NCBI GenBank assembly: GCA_964581385.1
Contig: CAZOOK010000045.1
Span: 1-38,910 of the forward strand
DNA: 38,910 bases
Direction of reading: 5' to 3'
Source: CAZOOK01 sp964581385
GTDB taxonomy: Bacteria > Pseudomonadota > Gammaproteobacteria > Nevskiales > Nevskiaceae
Part shown: in pieces, positions 31,518-38,910 of the stretch
How positions within the stretch are numbered: the first letter of the stretch is position 1
Layout of the letters: every line of letters starts with the position of its first letter
Made by a program: the position numbers and the translations under genes
Notes under the pieces: model-generated
What the model saw: only the letters and a program-made list of their open reading frames with translations
Databases searched by the model: none
What the model was told of the DNA's origin: nothing

Positions 31518-32897
31518 TCAGATGAACGCGAAGCCGATCTGGAACAGTTTCTCGACGTCGTGAGTGCGCTTTTTATCGACGATGAAAAGGATAACGTGGT
31601 CGTTCGCCTCGATCACGACATCGCGATGCGCGATCAGCACCTCGCTGCCGCGCACGACGGCGCCGATGGTCGTGCCGGGCGGCAGCTTGATCTCATCGAG
31701 GCGGCGTCCGACCACGCGTGAAGTATTGCGGTCGCCGTGGGCCACCGCTTCGATTGCCTCGGCCGCACCGCGCCGCAGGCTGTGCACCTTCACCACGTCG
31801 GCGCGGCGCACGTGCGCGAGCAGCGCGGACACGGTTGCCTGTTGTGGGCTCAGCGCAATATCGATCGCGGTGCCTTCGACCAGATCGACATAAGACACGC
31901 GGTTGATCAGCGACAGCGCCTTGCGCGCGCCGAGCCGCTTGGCCAGCATCGCCGACAATACGTTCGCCTCGTCATCGTTGGTCACCGCACAGAACACATC
32001 GATATCTTGGATGTTTTCTTCGCGCAGCAGCGGTTCGCTGGCGGCGTCGCCGCAGAGAACGATCGAGTGATTGAGCATTTCCGAAATGCGCTTGGCACGA
32101 TCGCGATCGCGCTCGATGATCTTGACCTGCACATGGCTTTCCAGCGCCGTTGCCAGCCGTCGTCCGATGCGGCCGCCGCCAGCCAGCATGACGCGCTTGA
32201 CCGGCTGATCGCGCCGCCGCAGCTCGGCCATGATGTCGAGAATGTGCTTGCGTGCGGCGACGAAGAAAACTTCGTCCTCGGTTTCGATGACGGTATCGCC
32301 TTCGGGAATGATCGGCTTGCCGCGCCGGTAGATCGCGGCCACGCGCGCGTCCACGCCCTTCGGCAGATGCTTGGGCAATTCGCGCAGCTGCTGTCCGACT
32401 AGAGGACCGCCGTAGTAAGCCTTGACGCCGACCAGCCGCACGCGGCCGTCGGCGAAATCCACCACCTGCAGCGCACCCGGATACTCGATCAGGCTGTAAA
32501 TGTAATCGGTGACGATCTGTTCCGGACTGATGCGCATGTCCACTGCGAGCGCGTCCGGCAGGAATAGTTTGTCTTCTTCGCTCAGGTACTCGACCGCACG
32601 CACGCGCGCGATCTTGGTCGGAGTACGGAACAGCGTCTGCGCGATGCGGCAGGCGAGCATGTTGGTCTCGTCGCTGCTGGTGACCGCGATCAGCATGTCA
32701 GCATCGTCACCGCCGGCGCGCCGCAGCACCTCGGGATGCGCCGCGTGGCCCTGCACCGTGCGCACATCGATACGCTCGCGCAGGGTTTGCAGCACCTGCG
32801 CGTTGCTGTCGACGACAGTGATGTCGTTGTTCTCGATCGTCAGATGTTCGGCGAGCGTCGAGCCAACCTGGCCCGCGCCGAGAATGAGGATTTTCAC
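31518..32897 (-). CDS. trkA: Trk system regulatory subunit TrkA
   Basis: The 459-aa cytoplasmic protein has two copies of the RCK layout. The first starts MKILILGAGQVGSTLAEHL (Rossmann NAD-binding GxGxxG, acidic Asp at VVDSN). The second starts near residue 232 with VMLAGGGRIGRRLA. Each is followed by a TrkA-C domain (VRLVGVKAYYGGPLVG; then LPPGTTIGAVVRG). It binds nucleotides and gates TrkH. It lies tail to tail with trkH, so the pair is not an operon. Confidence 0.93.
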   Translation of the reverse strand: MKILILGAGQVGSTLAEHLTIENNDITVVDSNAQVLQTLRERIDVRTVQGHAAHPEVLRRAGGDDADMLIAVTSSDETNMLACRIAQTLFRTPTKIARVRAVEYLSEEDKLFLPDALAVDMRISPEQIVTDYIYSLIEYPGALQVVDFADGRVRLVGVKAYYGGPLVGQQLRELPKHLPKGVDARVAAIYRRGKPIIPEGDTVIETEDEVFFVAARKHILDIMAELRRRDQPVKRVMLAGGGRIGRRLATALESHVQVKIIERDRDRAKRISEMLNHSIVLCGDAASEPLLREENIQDIDVFCAVTNDDEANVLSAMLAKRLGARKALSLINRVSYVDLVEGTAIDIALSPQQATVSALLAHVRRADVVKVHSLRRGAAEAIEAVAHGDRNTSRVVGRRLDEIKLPPGTTIGAVVRGSEVLIAHRDVVIEANDHVILFIVDKKRTHDVEKLFQIGFAFI

Positions 32898-32962
32898 GGT
32901 CGCAGACGTTACGCCGCTTTACCGCACCGCCGCAACTGGCCTGAATAAATCAACAACGCGGA

Positions 32963-34456
32963 TCAGGGCTGTGTGCGCGTACGCGCGACGGCTTCGCGCC
33001 AACCCGCGTAAAGCGTATCGGCGCGTGTCGCCTGCAGCTTCGGCTCGAATCGTGCTTCAGGTTTCCAGAGCGCGCCGATTTCCTCCAACGAGGTATATAC
33101 GCCGGTGTACAAGCCGGCGAATTGCGCAGCACCCAGCGCCGTCGTTTCCACGGTCTGTGGGCGCACGACGGGAATTTGCAGAATATCGGCGAGGAATTGC
33201 ATCAGCCAGCCGTTGACGCTCATACCGCCATCCACACGCAGCTCGGTCGGCTGCGGCGCATCCGGCTTCATCGCTTCCAGCAGGTCACGCGTCTGGTAGC
33301 AGACCGATTCCAGCGCCGCGCGCACGATCTGTGCGATGCCGGAGTCACGCGTCAGGCCGAGAATGGCGCCGCGCGCCTCCGGATCCCAATATGGCGCGCC
33401 GAGGCCGGTGAATGCAGGCACCAGATAGACGCCTTGCGTATCCGGAATCGAGCGCGCCAGTTCTTCGGAATCGCCGGCGCGGCGAATCAGATGCATGGCG
33501 TCGCGCAGCCACTGCACCGCGGCACCGGCGACGAAGATGCTGCCTTCGAGCGCGTAAGTGGAATGACCACCGATGCGATAGCCGATCGTTCCCAGCAGCC
33601 GGTGACGGGACTGTACGGGCTGCTGCCCCGCGTTGAGCACGAGGAAGCAGCCGGTGCCGTAAGTGCTCTTGATCATGCCCGGTGCGAAACAGGCCTGACC
33701 GACGGTTGCAGCCTGCTGATCCCCGATCAGCGCGCAGATCGGGATGGCTGCACCGAACAGTGCTGCGTCTGTGCTGCCGTAGTCCGCCGCGCTATCGCGC
33801 ACGTCCGGCAGTATTTGCGGTGGCACGCCGAAGAAATCCAGCAGCTCGCTATCCCAACGCTCCGCCGTGATGTCGTACAGCGCCGTGCGCGACGCGTTGG
33901 TGGCGTCGGTGGCGTGGATACGGCCGCCGGTGAGCTGCCATAGCAGCCAGGTGTCGATGGTGCCGAACGCCAGTTCGCCGGCTTCGGCGCGTGCGCGCGC
34001 GCCGGGCACATGATCGAGAATCCACGCCGCCTTGGTCGCCGAGAAGTACGGATCGAGCAGCAGTCCGGTTTTCCGCTGCAGCCAGCGCTCGCGCTCTGCG
34101 GTCGTGCGTTCGCGGCACCAAGCGGCGGTGCGCCGATCCTGCCAGACAATCGCCGGATGAATCGGCCGTCCGCTGGCGCGTTCCCAGATCAGCGTCGTTT
34201 CGCGCTGATTGGTGATGCCGAGCGCAGTCACGTCGCCGGCGCTCAGGTGTGCTTCGGCAAGTGCATCGCGGACGCAGGCGGCGGTTGCGGTCCAGATTTC
34301 CATGGCATCGTGTTCGACCCAGCCGGACTGTGGAAACGACTGCCCGAATTCGCGCTGCGCTACACCGAGCCGCGCGCCGTCGCGGCCGAATACAATTGCG
34401 CGCGTGCTGGTGGTACCTTCATCGATGGCCAGAAGGGCTACTTTGCGCTTTTCCAT
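32963..34456 (-). CDS. glpK: Glycerol kinase
   Basis: The 497-aa enzyme matches the family length. It begins MEKRKVALLAIDEGTTSTRA, the phosphate-binding start. It then has GITNQRETTLIWERASG, IVWQDRRT, and the catalytic GDQQAATVGQACF near residue 245. GYRIGGHSTYALEGSIFVAG and LRVDGGMSVNGWLMQF complete the ATP site. It makes glycerol-3-phosphate from glycerol. I chose ATG at 34456. It is divergent from a lipase-like gene by 93 bases, which would supply glycerol. glpF and glpD are not in view. Confidence 0.95.
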   Translation of the reverse strand: MEKRKVALLAIDEGTTSTRAIVFGRDGARLGVAQREFGQSFPQSGWVEHDAMEIWTATAACVRDALAEAHLSAGDVTALGITNQRETTLIWERASGRPIHPAIVWQDRRTAAWCRERTTAERERWLQRKTGLLLDPYFSATKAAWILDHVPGARARAEAGELAFGTIDTWLLWQLTGGRIHATDATNASRTALYDITAERWDSELLDFFGVPPQILPDVRDSAADYGSTDAALFGAAIPICALIGDQQAATVGQACFAPGMIKSTYGTGCFLVLNAGQQPVQSRHRLLGTIGYRIGGHSTYALEGSIFVAGAAVQWLRDAMHLIRRAGDSEELARSIPDTQGVYLVPAFTGLGAPYWDPEARGAILGLTRDSGIAQIVRAALESVCYQTRDLLEAMKPDAPQPTELRVDGGMSVNGWLMQFLADILQIPVVRPQTVETTALGAAQFAGLYTGVYTSLEEIGALWKPEARFEPKLQATRADTLYAGWREAVARTRTQP

Positions 34457-34549
34457 GGTCGTCACCGTTGCAGTAGGACTCGGTGTCGGCTGCAAATGGG
34501 ATGTTCAAGTTCAGTCCCGGATTGCCGCTGACGTAACAGGAACTTACCG

Positions 34550-35506
34550 ATGAGCGAAAAAGCTTTCCAGTTGCAGGTCGCCGGCCGGGCACCTCTATAC
34601 GTGCATTGCTGGCTGCCGCGCACCCCGGCCAAATGGGTCGTGCTCATCGTACACGGCCTCGGCGAGCACGGCGGCCGCTACGCACGTTTCGCCGCGGCAC
34701 TGAATGCGTCCGGCGCCGCTGTCTACGCGCCAGATTTGCCAGGCCACGGCATGACTGCCGGAACCCCGGCGGATCGCGGCCATTTTGCCGACCACAACGG
34801 CTGGTCATATGTAATGGAGAGCGTCGCCGCCACGCGCACGCGCGCCGAACGCGCGCATCCGCAACTGCCGTTATTCATCTTCGGGCACAGCATGGGTTCG
34901 TTCGTCGTCCAGCATCATCTGGTCGCACATAGCGAGGGCTTGTCCGGAGCGATGCTATGCGCCACCAACGGCACCATGGGCGCACTGCGGCCCATTGCCG
35001 AAATGCTGGTACACGCACAGGTACGCCTGCTCGGTCCGCGTCATCGCACGGAACTGATGCGCACACTCACATTCCGCCGCTACAACTTCCGCTTCGCTCC
35101 GACGCGCACCGATTTCGATTGGCTGTCGCGCGATCTCGCCGAAGTCGACAAGCGCATCGCCGATCCGCTGGTGGGATTCACGGCGACCTCGCAACTATGG
35201 ATTGATCTCCTCGGCGCCGGACGCGATTTGCTTAGCCGGCGGCGCCTCGATCGTATCCGCAAAGAATTGCCGGTCATCTTGATCGCGGGCTCGGACGATG
35301 ACGTAACCGGCGACGGCCGCGGTCCCGAATTGCTGGCGGAGGCGTACCGGCGCGCGGGGCTGCTCGACATCACCGTGAAAATTTATCCGCACGGCCGTCA
35401 CGAACTGCTCAACGATACCTGCCGCGACCACGTCACTATCGATCTGTTGGACTGGCTGCGCGCGCATCTGCCGGCAAAGAAGCGAATCGCCAAGAAGATT
35501 GCCTGA
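34550..35506 (+). CDS. Alpha/beta hydrolase, monoacylglycerol lipase-like
   Basis: The 318-aa hydrolase (Hydrolase_4 family) has the oxyanion segment IVHGLGEHGGRYARFA, the nucleophile motif GHSMGS (Ser near 109), AGSDDDVTG (Asp) and YPHGRHELLND (His). These match monoacylglycerol lipases. AGGAAC precedes the ATG. The divergent glpK suggests that glycerol freed from lipids is phosphorylated next. No signal peptide is visible, so it probably acts in the cytoplasm. It overlaps the next gene by one base. Confidence 0.85.
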   Translation: MSEKAFQLQVAGRAPLYVHCWLPRTPAKWVVLIVHGLGEHGGRYARFAAALNASGAAVYAPDLPGHGMTAGTPADRGHFADHNGWSYVMESVAATRTRAERAHPQLPLFIFGHSMGSFVVQHHLVAHSEGLSGAMLCATNGTMGALRPIAEMLVHAQVRLLGPRHRTELMRTLTFRRYNFRFAPTRTDFDWLSRDLAEVDKRIADPLVGFTATSQLWIDLLGAGRDLLSRRRLDRIRKELPVILIAGSDDDVTGDGRGPELLAEAYRRAGLLDITVKIYPHGRHELLNDTCRDHVTIDLLDWLRAHLPAKKRIAKKIA

Positions 35507-36333
35507 TGCGTCGTCTTGCGGCGCCGCTTTGCACGGTAGCCCTGCTGTTCGCTGCCTGTGTCGATACCTCGGCACCACCGGTGCTTTGGGATCGTTGGAC
35601 GGCGCATGACGGCGAGAGCCATCGTAGCGTCGATCAACGCGCGTGGAACGATTTTCTCGCACATTACGTCGTCGGCGACGCCGGTTCCGAGCGCGTGCGC
35701 TATAGCGCGGTCACCGCCGGGGATCGTGCGCAGCTCGATGCCTGGCTGAACGCGATGAGCCGCGTGCCGGTGTCGCGTTACTCGCTACGCGAACAGCGCG
35801 CGTATTGGATCAACCTGTACAACGCGACGACCGTGCGCATCGTGCTCGATCATCGCGGCATCGCCAGCGTGCGCGATTTATCGCCGCGCGGTCTGGCCGC
35901 GCTGTTCGCGCCACCCGATCCATTTGCTTCGCGAAATATCGAGGTCGAGGATCAGTTGCTGTCGCTGCATGACATCCGCGACCACATCCTGCGCCCGTAC
36001 TGGCGCGACTCGCGTACGCTCTACGCATTATGCGAAGCCACTGCCGACGGTCCGCCGCTCGCTCCAGTCGCGTATGGCGCCGAATATCTCGACGAACAAC
36101 TCGAAGCGCGCGCGAAAGCCTACGTCAACGGCCCAATGGCGCTGCGCTGGAATGGGCAGAAGCTGCTCGTTTCATCGTTCTATCGCCGCTACGCGGCGGA
36201 TTTTGGCGGCAGTGACGCTGCGCTGCCCACGCACCTGCGGCGTTATGCACTGCCGGCGCTGGCGCAAAGGCTCGCAGACGTCTCAATGGTCGCCGGCGAG
36301 TTCCGCGACGATTCGCTCAACGCGATCCAATAG
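35506..36333 (+). CDS. DUF547 lipoprotein
   Basis: The 275-aa protein has a lipoprotein signal (MRRLAAPLCTVALLFAACVD; lipid Cys at 19). It carries the DUF547 core REQRAYWINLYNATTVRIVLDH, then SLHDIRDHILRPYW and VSSFYRRYAADFGG. The function of DUF547 is not known. Its start shares a base with the stop of the hydrolase gene, so both are in one operon. Confidence 0.85.
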   Translation: MRRLAAPLCTVALLFAACVDTSAPPVLWDRWTAHDGESHRSVDQRAWNDFLAHYVVGDAGSERVRYSAVTAGDRAQLDAWLNAMSRVPVSRYSLREQRAYWINLYNATTVRIVLDHRGIASVRDLSPRGLAALFAPPDPFASRNIEVEDQLLSLHDIRDHILRPYWRDSRTLYALCEATADGPPLAPVAYGAEYLDEQLEARAKAYVNGPMALRWNGQKLLVSSFYRRYAADFGGSDAALPTHLRRYALPALAQRLADVSMVAGEFRDDSLNAIQ

Positions 36334-36531
36334 CCACGTCGCCGCGCGATCTTTTCGTGTTGATTGCCGATTTGTATTTCCGAAAGCCGGTTGATGGCAT
36401 TCGGAGTATCTCGCGAGTTTGCTTGTCTATCACCCGTCGATTGTCTCGCACTGGCAGAAAGGTGCTAATTGCCGCCATTCGGCCTCTGAAAGTCAGCACC
36501 GGAAAGCAGCCATTCGGAATGCTCTTGGGCC

Positions 36532-36602
36532 GGTCAACGCACCAGCTCAGCGACGGCCCGGCGAAGCCGAACCGTCAGCTAGCCTGGGCAGGTGGGCTCA
36601 TT
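36532..36602 (-). repeat. attC-like site 5 (degenerate)
   Basis: Core GGTCAAC (36532-36538) is followed by GCACCAGCTCAGCGACGGCC, closely like attC 4 (GCAGAGCTCAGCGGCGGCCC). The far core is weak (GCTCATT near 36596). It adjoins the stop of the cassette gene at 36598. Confidence 0.55.
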
Positions 36603-37035
36603 TCGCACCACGGAGCTTTTCCTCCTCAGCGATTGAACGAGCTTCATACTCCTCGGCCAAGGCACCATCAAGAACTGCGCGGAACTCCGCACTTCCGAAT
36701 AGTTTCCGTGCTTCTATAAATTTTAAATTTGAAAGTAGCCGTACGTAGTCTTCCGTGGCCGCATCAGATAACCACAGTGCAGGAACGACATAGTCACCGT
36801 CAAACGAACGCTGGCAGTCATATTCCGGCAGTGCTTTACGCATGAATACTACAAATGATTCGCAACTTTTCTCATCACCGTTGTTGCAGCGATGGTAGGT
36901 GAAATCGATCCTTGGGAGCAGTTCCTTTGCTGGGCATGTAACGTTGAACGTGTGCATATCCGCCGGCGCCTTATGCCCTCCTGCATATACAACAGAGGCC
37001 CCTAACATCCCGGCTACCATGACGATTCCTCGCAT
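36598..37035 (-). CDS. Cassette-borne exported protein, unknown function
   Basis: The 145-aa protein has a short signal (MRGIVMVAGMLGASVVYAGG). The mature part has four Cys (TCPAKEL, YHRCNNG, KSCESF, YDCQRS), which may form two disulfides, and an acidic helical C-terminal end (EEYEARSIAEEEKLRG). The ATG at 37035 comes right after the attC core at 37037-37043, as in a cassette. No family is recognised. Confidence 0.65.
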   Translation of the reverse strand: MRGIVMVAGMLGASVVYAGGHKAPADMHTFNVTCPAKELLPRIDFTYHRCNNGDEKSCESFVVFMRKALPEYDCQRSFDGDYVVPALWLSDAATEDYVRLLSNLKFIEARKLFGSAEFRAVLDGALAEEYEARSIAEEEKLRGAK

Positions 37036-37036
37036 T

Positions 37037-37133
37037 GCTCACCTATCACCAGATTGATGGGCGGGCCGCACAGCAGGCCTCTCCGACGCAAAGTGCTAGC
37101 TTACGGGCCGTCACGTTGAATCTACAGTTAGGC
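37037..37133 (-). repeat. attC-like site 6
   Basis: It runs from GCTCACC (37037-37043, degenerate) to GTTAGGC (37127-37133). The inner GGGCGGGCCGC, CCTCTCCGACGC and ACGGGCCGTC match the parts of attC 4. Confidence 0.7.
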
Positions 37134-37173
37134 GCATGACTTACCTTTCCTTGCGTCTTGAACAATTGGTGCA

Positions 37174-37404
37174 TTAGTAAGGACCGTCAATGAACGTGTC
37201 ACTGTCAGGGCCTTTTCCGGTGACGCCAACAGCAATCAGCATGACACCAAACAAGAACAAAAATATACAGGCCGCGGTGGCGCGGATATTCCACCCATGC
37301 TGAGCGTTTGCGAATGTAGCAATGCCGGACAGAGCGATAATAAGAACTCCGAAGACGACTGCAAAGCTACGGAGCACAGCGTGCTTCGTGTTTTGTTTAG
37401 GCAT
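37174..37404 (-). CDS. Cassette-borne small membrane protein
   Basis: The 76-aa protein has two hydrophobic helices (about residues 12-31 and 42-62) joined by NAQHGWNIRAT, and a short polar tail (GKGPDSDTFIDG). The ATG lies 10 bases after the core GCCCAAC, with a weak TAGGGA before it. The function is unknown. Confidence 0.6.
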   Translation of the reverse strand: MPKQNTKHAVLRSFAVVFGVLIIALSGIATFANAQHGWNIRATAACIFLFLFGVMLIAVGVTGKGPDSDTFIDGPY

Positions 37405-37414
37405 GTTCCCTACG

Positions 37415-37508
37415 GCCCAACACAGCTAACCGGCAGCCGGCAACAAGCGGACCTCTCCGCCACAAGAATGCTTGCTTCCGCCCGATCAGCTTGAGCGAGG
37501 TGTTATGC
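37415..37508 (-). repeat. attC site 7
   Basis: Cores are GCCCAAC (37415-37421) and GTTATGC (37502-37508), 94 bp in all. GCGGACCTCTCCGCCACAAG in the middle matches attC 4. A second core-like AGCTAAC sits at 37424-37430. Confidence 0.75.
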
Positions 37509-37873
37509 ATGTGCACGAACCCACTAAGACTCATGATCAATAATAGCCGGAATACTTCTGAAGCCCATGGCATTTGCGCAGTGAAAGCTGATGACGCCCA
37601 TGCAAAAGGCAATACTGGAACAGTTCATGGGAATTGAAGGCTGGACCTTCTAACGCGCCGTCCTGCCGTCGCACCTTTTGCCGCGATAGGATTTCATATG
37701 ACGCAGTAGTTCGGCGCGGCGCTTCTCGCCGACGTTGAGCAATTCCGCTTGCCGGTATGCGTCGGGACCAAAATGGGTAGCCACCGGCCAAATGATCTTA
37801 TGTCTAGAGGTCTACGAACGCTGCCATACATACCTTCCTCTTTCATATGCAGGCCACCAACTCGTAAAGTGAC
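37509..37873. other. Cassette stretch without a clear gene
   Basis: Apart from the attC-like site at 37648-37740, no ORF here has a good start and family likeness. Cassettes without genes, or with RNA only, are known. Confidence 0.35.
37648..37740 (-). repeat. attC-like site 8
   Basis: TTCTAAC (37648-37654) and GTTGAGC (37734-37740) bound 93 bp; GCGCCG and CGGCGC near either side can pair. The inner wording differs from the other sites. A minus-strand reading of about 40 residues overlaps this site (ending at 37650) but is probably not a gene. Confidence 0.45.
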
Positions 37874-37897
37874 GTGAGACCACACAAGAGACCGCAA

Positions 37898-38191
37898 ATG
37901 GTGATTCGCAACAAGCTTTGGTTATCGTTGGCCTGCCTTCTTTGCGCGGCTTGCGCGCCCAAAATAGAAGACGTCAGAGCCGAGGTCGGACGAATCGTAA
38001 CAGTCGGGAGGCCGATGACGTTCGCCGTTTCGAAACTCGGGGCCGCGGGCTTTGCATGCGGTGGAATTGGTCCCGTTCAATGCTCGCGACAGGTGAACAG
38101 TTGCGGCGAGCAGGTGCTGGTTTTTCATGACGAACATTTCATCGTAACCCGTGCTGAGGTGACGGCCGTGAACTGCATGTACACGCCATGA
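37898..38191 (+). CDS. Small lipoprotein, opposite to the cassette direction
   Basis: This 97-aa protein begins MVIRNKLWLSLACLLCAACAPK, with a lipobox (CAAC) giving a lipid Cys near residue 19. The mature part has four further Cys (FACGG, VQCSR, NSCGE, VNCMY), likely paired. It runs opposite to the surrounding cassette genes, so it either sits reversed in its cassette with its own promoter or is not part of a cassette. A perfect stem-loop begins at its stop codon. Confidence 0.6.
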   Translation: MVIRNKLWLSLACLLCAACAPKIEDVRAEVGRIVTVGRPMTFAVSKLGAAGFACGGIGPVQCSRQVNSCGEQVLVFHDEHFIVTRAEVTAVNCMYTP

Positions 38192-38209
38192 GAACCCAAC
38201 GTTCTCATG
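38187..38209 (+). terminator. Stem-loop at the end of the lipoprotein gene
   Basis: CATGAGAAC, loop CCAAC, GTTCTCATG is a perfect 9-bp stem that includes the TGA stop codon. No T tract follows, so it may act only to protect the mRNA end. Confidence 0.45.
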
Positions 38210-38232
38210 GCGGTTCGCCAATCATCGATAAG

Positions 38233-38290
38233 GTTGAACTGGCCTGCGCGAAAGCAGCCGTTCGCGACTGGCCGGAAGGGGCTGTTTTAG
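38233..38290 (-). repeat. Possible short attC with dispersed-repeat likeness
   Basis: GTTGAAC (38233-38239) and GTTTTAG (38284-38290) could be core sites 58 bp apart. CGCGAA and TTCGCG between them can pair. The stop of the gene at 38287 lies in the second core. The inside also resembles the dispersed repeat (GCAGCCGTTCGCGACTGGCC). Confidence 0.35.
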
Positions 38291-38757
38291 CGCTGGTCCC
38301 ATCCGTGGAATGCGTCCAGCTCGCTCTCCAGCTCCTCGAAGCAAAATGCCAACCTCTCGCAGGTGTCCGTATCGTATTTTTTTGTCCGCTTTCTGACCAG
38401 CGAAGGCGGGACATAAACGTGTCGCCCTAACACCAGACTCAAAGATCCGTCTTCGTTTGACTCGACCATTGCAGGAAGGTGTGCCAGCGCATTTCGATCC
38501 TTCGAGGCGTTTCTAATTTCGCTGGCCAGACTCTTCCAAGATTCCAGCTTTGTATCTTCAAGCACAGCACTGGCGGTCGCCTCCACAAGTCGTAGTTTTG
38601 CGCCAAAGGAATCCAGGGAATAGTAGGCAGCTCCGGCTTGCTTCAAATTGCCGTTTTCGAATAGCCGGAAGTACACACGAAAAAGGGCGCTCTCCACCTT
38701 CTGCCAGTTGAGCATAGCGATCGCGAAAGCGCGATAGAAATCCGCGATAGAAATCAT
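38287..38757 (-). CDS. Cassette-borne protein, unknown function (156 aa)
   Basis: This soluble, mostly helical protein begins MISIADFYRAFAIAMLNWQKVE. It has RNASKDRNALAHLPA and a C-terminal acidic helix (CERLAFCFEELESELDAFHG). The R-N-x(5)-R-N-x-L-A-H spacing resembles HEPN-like or MAE_28990/cell-division-type helical proteins, which I note as an idea only. The ATG follows a core GTTAGAC (38812-38818, minus) by about 55 bases. Confidence 0.55.
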   Translation of the reverse strand: MISIADFYRAFAIAMLNWQKVESALFRVYFRLFENGNLKQAGAAYYSLDSFGAKLRLVEATASAVLEDTKLESWKSLASEIRNASKDRNALAHLPAMVESNEDGSLSLVLGRHVYVPPSLVRKRTKKYDTDTCERLAFCFEELESELDAFHGWDQR

Positions 38758-38811
38758 CGGGAGAGAATGGCGGGCTTGTACTCAAAGGCTGTGTCAGCTG
38801 TGTTGTCGTCG

Positions 38812-38910
38812 TCTAACGCTCAAGAGCATACCCGGAAGCTGTCAGTCGCGGATGGCAGCAATGGGCTGAGGCTGTGTAAAAACCGTAAATTTCAGCGATC
38901 GTGTAGAAGA
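38812..38910 (-). repeat. attC-like site 9 (runs into the window end)
   Basis: GTCTAAC (38812-38818) is followed by GCTCAAGAGC and AGCTGTCAGTCGCGGATGGC, in which GCTGTC/GGCAGC-like arms face each other. The far core is not seen. From 38868 the sequence GAGGCTGTGTAAAAACC looks like an IS end, so the site may be cut by another element. Confidence 0.35.

Noticed and set aside
37537..37791. An 84-codon minus-strand frame
   Set aside because: It covers an attC-like site and has a Arg-rich random composition.
1..38910. CRISPR arrays, tRNA and rRNA genes
   Set aside because: No regularly spaced identical repeats with unique spacers, no tRNA cloverleaf with a TTCGA arm, and no rRNA-like conserved stretch were seen by eye.

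Overview
The window is GC-rich bacterial chromosome. Gene content (TonB-dependent receptor, RluF-type pseudouridine synthase, TrkH/TrkA, DUF411, DUF3299, a mobile integron system with attC sites of about 90-98 bp) suggests a gammaproteobacterium, perhaps near the Xanthomonadales. This assignment is inferred from protein families only. One run of 100 N (26691-26790) shows that the window is a scaffold join.

Layout. (1) 1-4946 is an integron: the integrase gene intI (3963-4946, plus strand), an attI region upstream of it, and an array of small minus-strand cassette genes running leftwards, separated by attC sites. One attC is split by an IS110-family (IS1111-type) insertion sequence, and another is shortened to its two core sites so that two cassettes are fused. 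(2) 4947-11085 is a gene-poor accessory stretch with two small membrane-protein genes, the 5' remnant of a second IS110-type element, a UbiB/ABC1-family kinase gene, one secreted-protein gene and long spaces without recognisable genes. (3) 11086-24387 is a metal-handling island. A minus-strand run encodes two small His/Cys proteins, a TonB-dependent receptor, a DUF411 protein and an M14 carboxypeptidase. Divergent from it, a plus-strand run encodes an RcnR/DmeR-type repressor with a clear operator, a DmeF-like Co/Ni exporter, a ZIP transporter, a third copy of the small His/Cys protein, a LolD/MacB-like ABC ATPase and permease, a DUF3299 protein, a small secreted protein and an M13 metallopeptidase. 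(4) 24686-36333 is ordinary chromosome: HI0933-type flavoprotein, RluF, hemerythrin-like protein under an FNR-type site, homoserine kinase II-like protein, a degenerate HD-GYP protein, TrkH, TrkA, glycerol kinase, monoacylglycerol lipase-like hydrolase and a DUF547 lipoprotein. (5) 36532-38910 is a second run of attC sites and mostly minus-strand cassette genes with no integrase in view.

How it fits together. The centre of the window reads as one locus for moving and sensing transition metals across both membranes: outer-membrane receptor, small periplasmic Cys/His proteins, inner-membrane ABC, ZIP and CDF transporters and a Ni/Co-type repressor. The three paralogous small proteins, two of which also share the DNA that follows them, are the least described part. 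The IS1111-type element carries a downstream non-coding segment in which I can see short stretches that pair with both sides of its attC target, as expected for a guide (bridge/seek) RNA.
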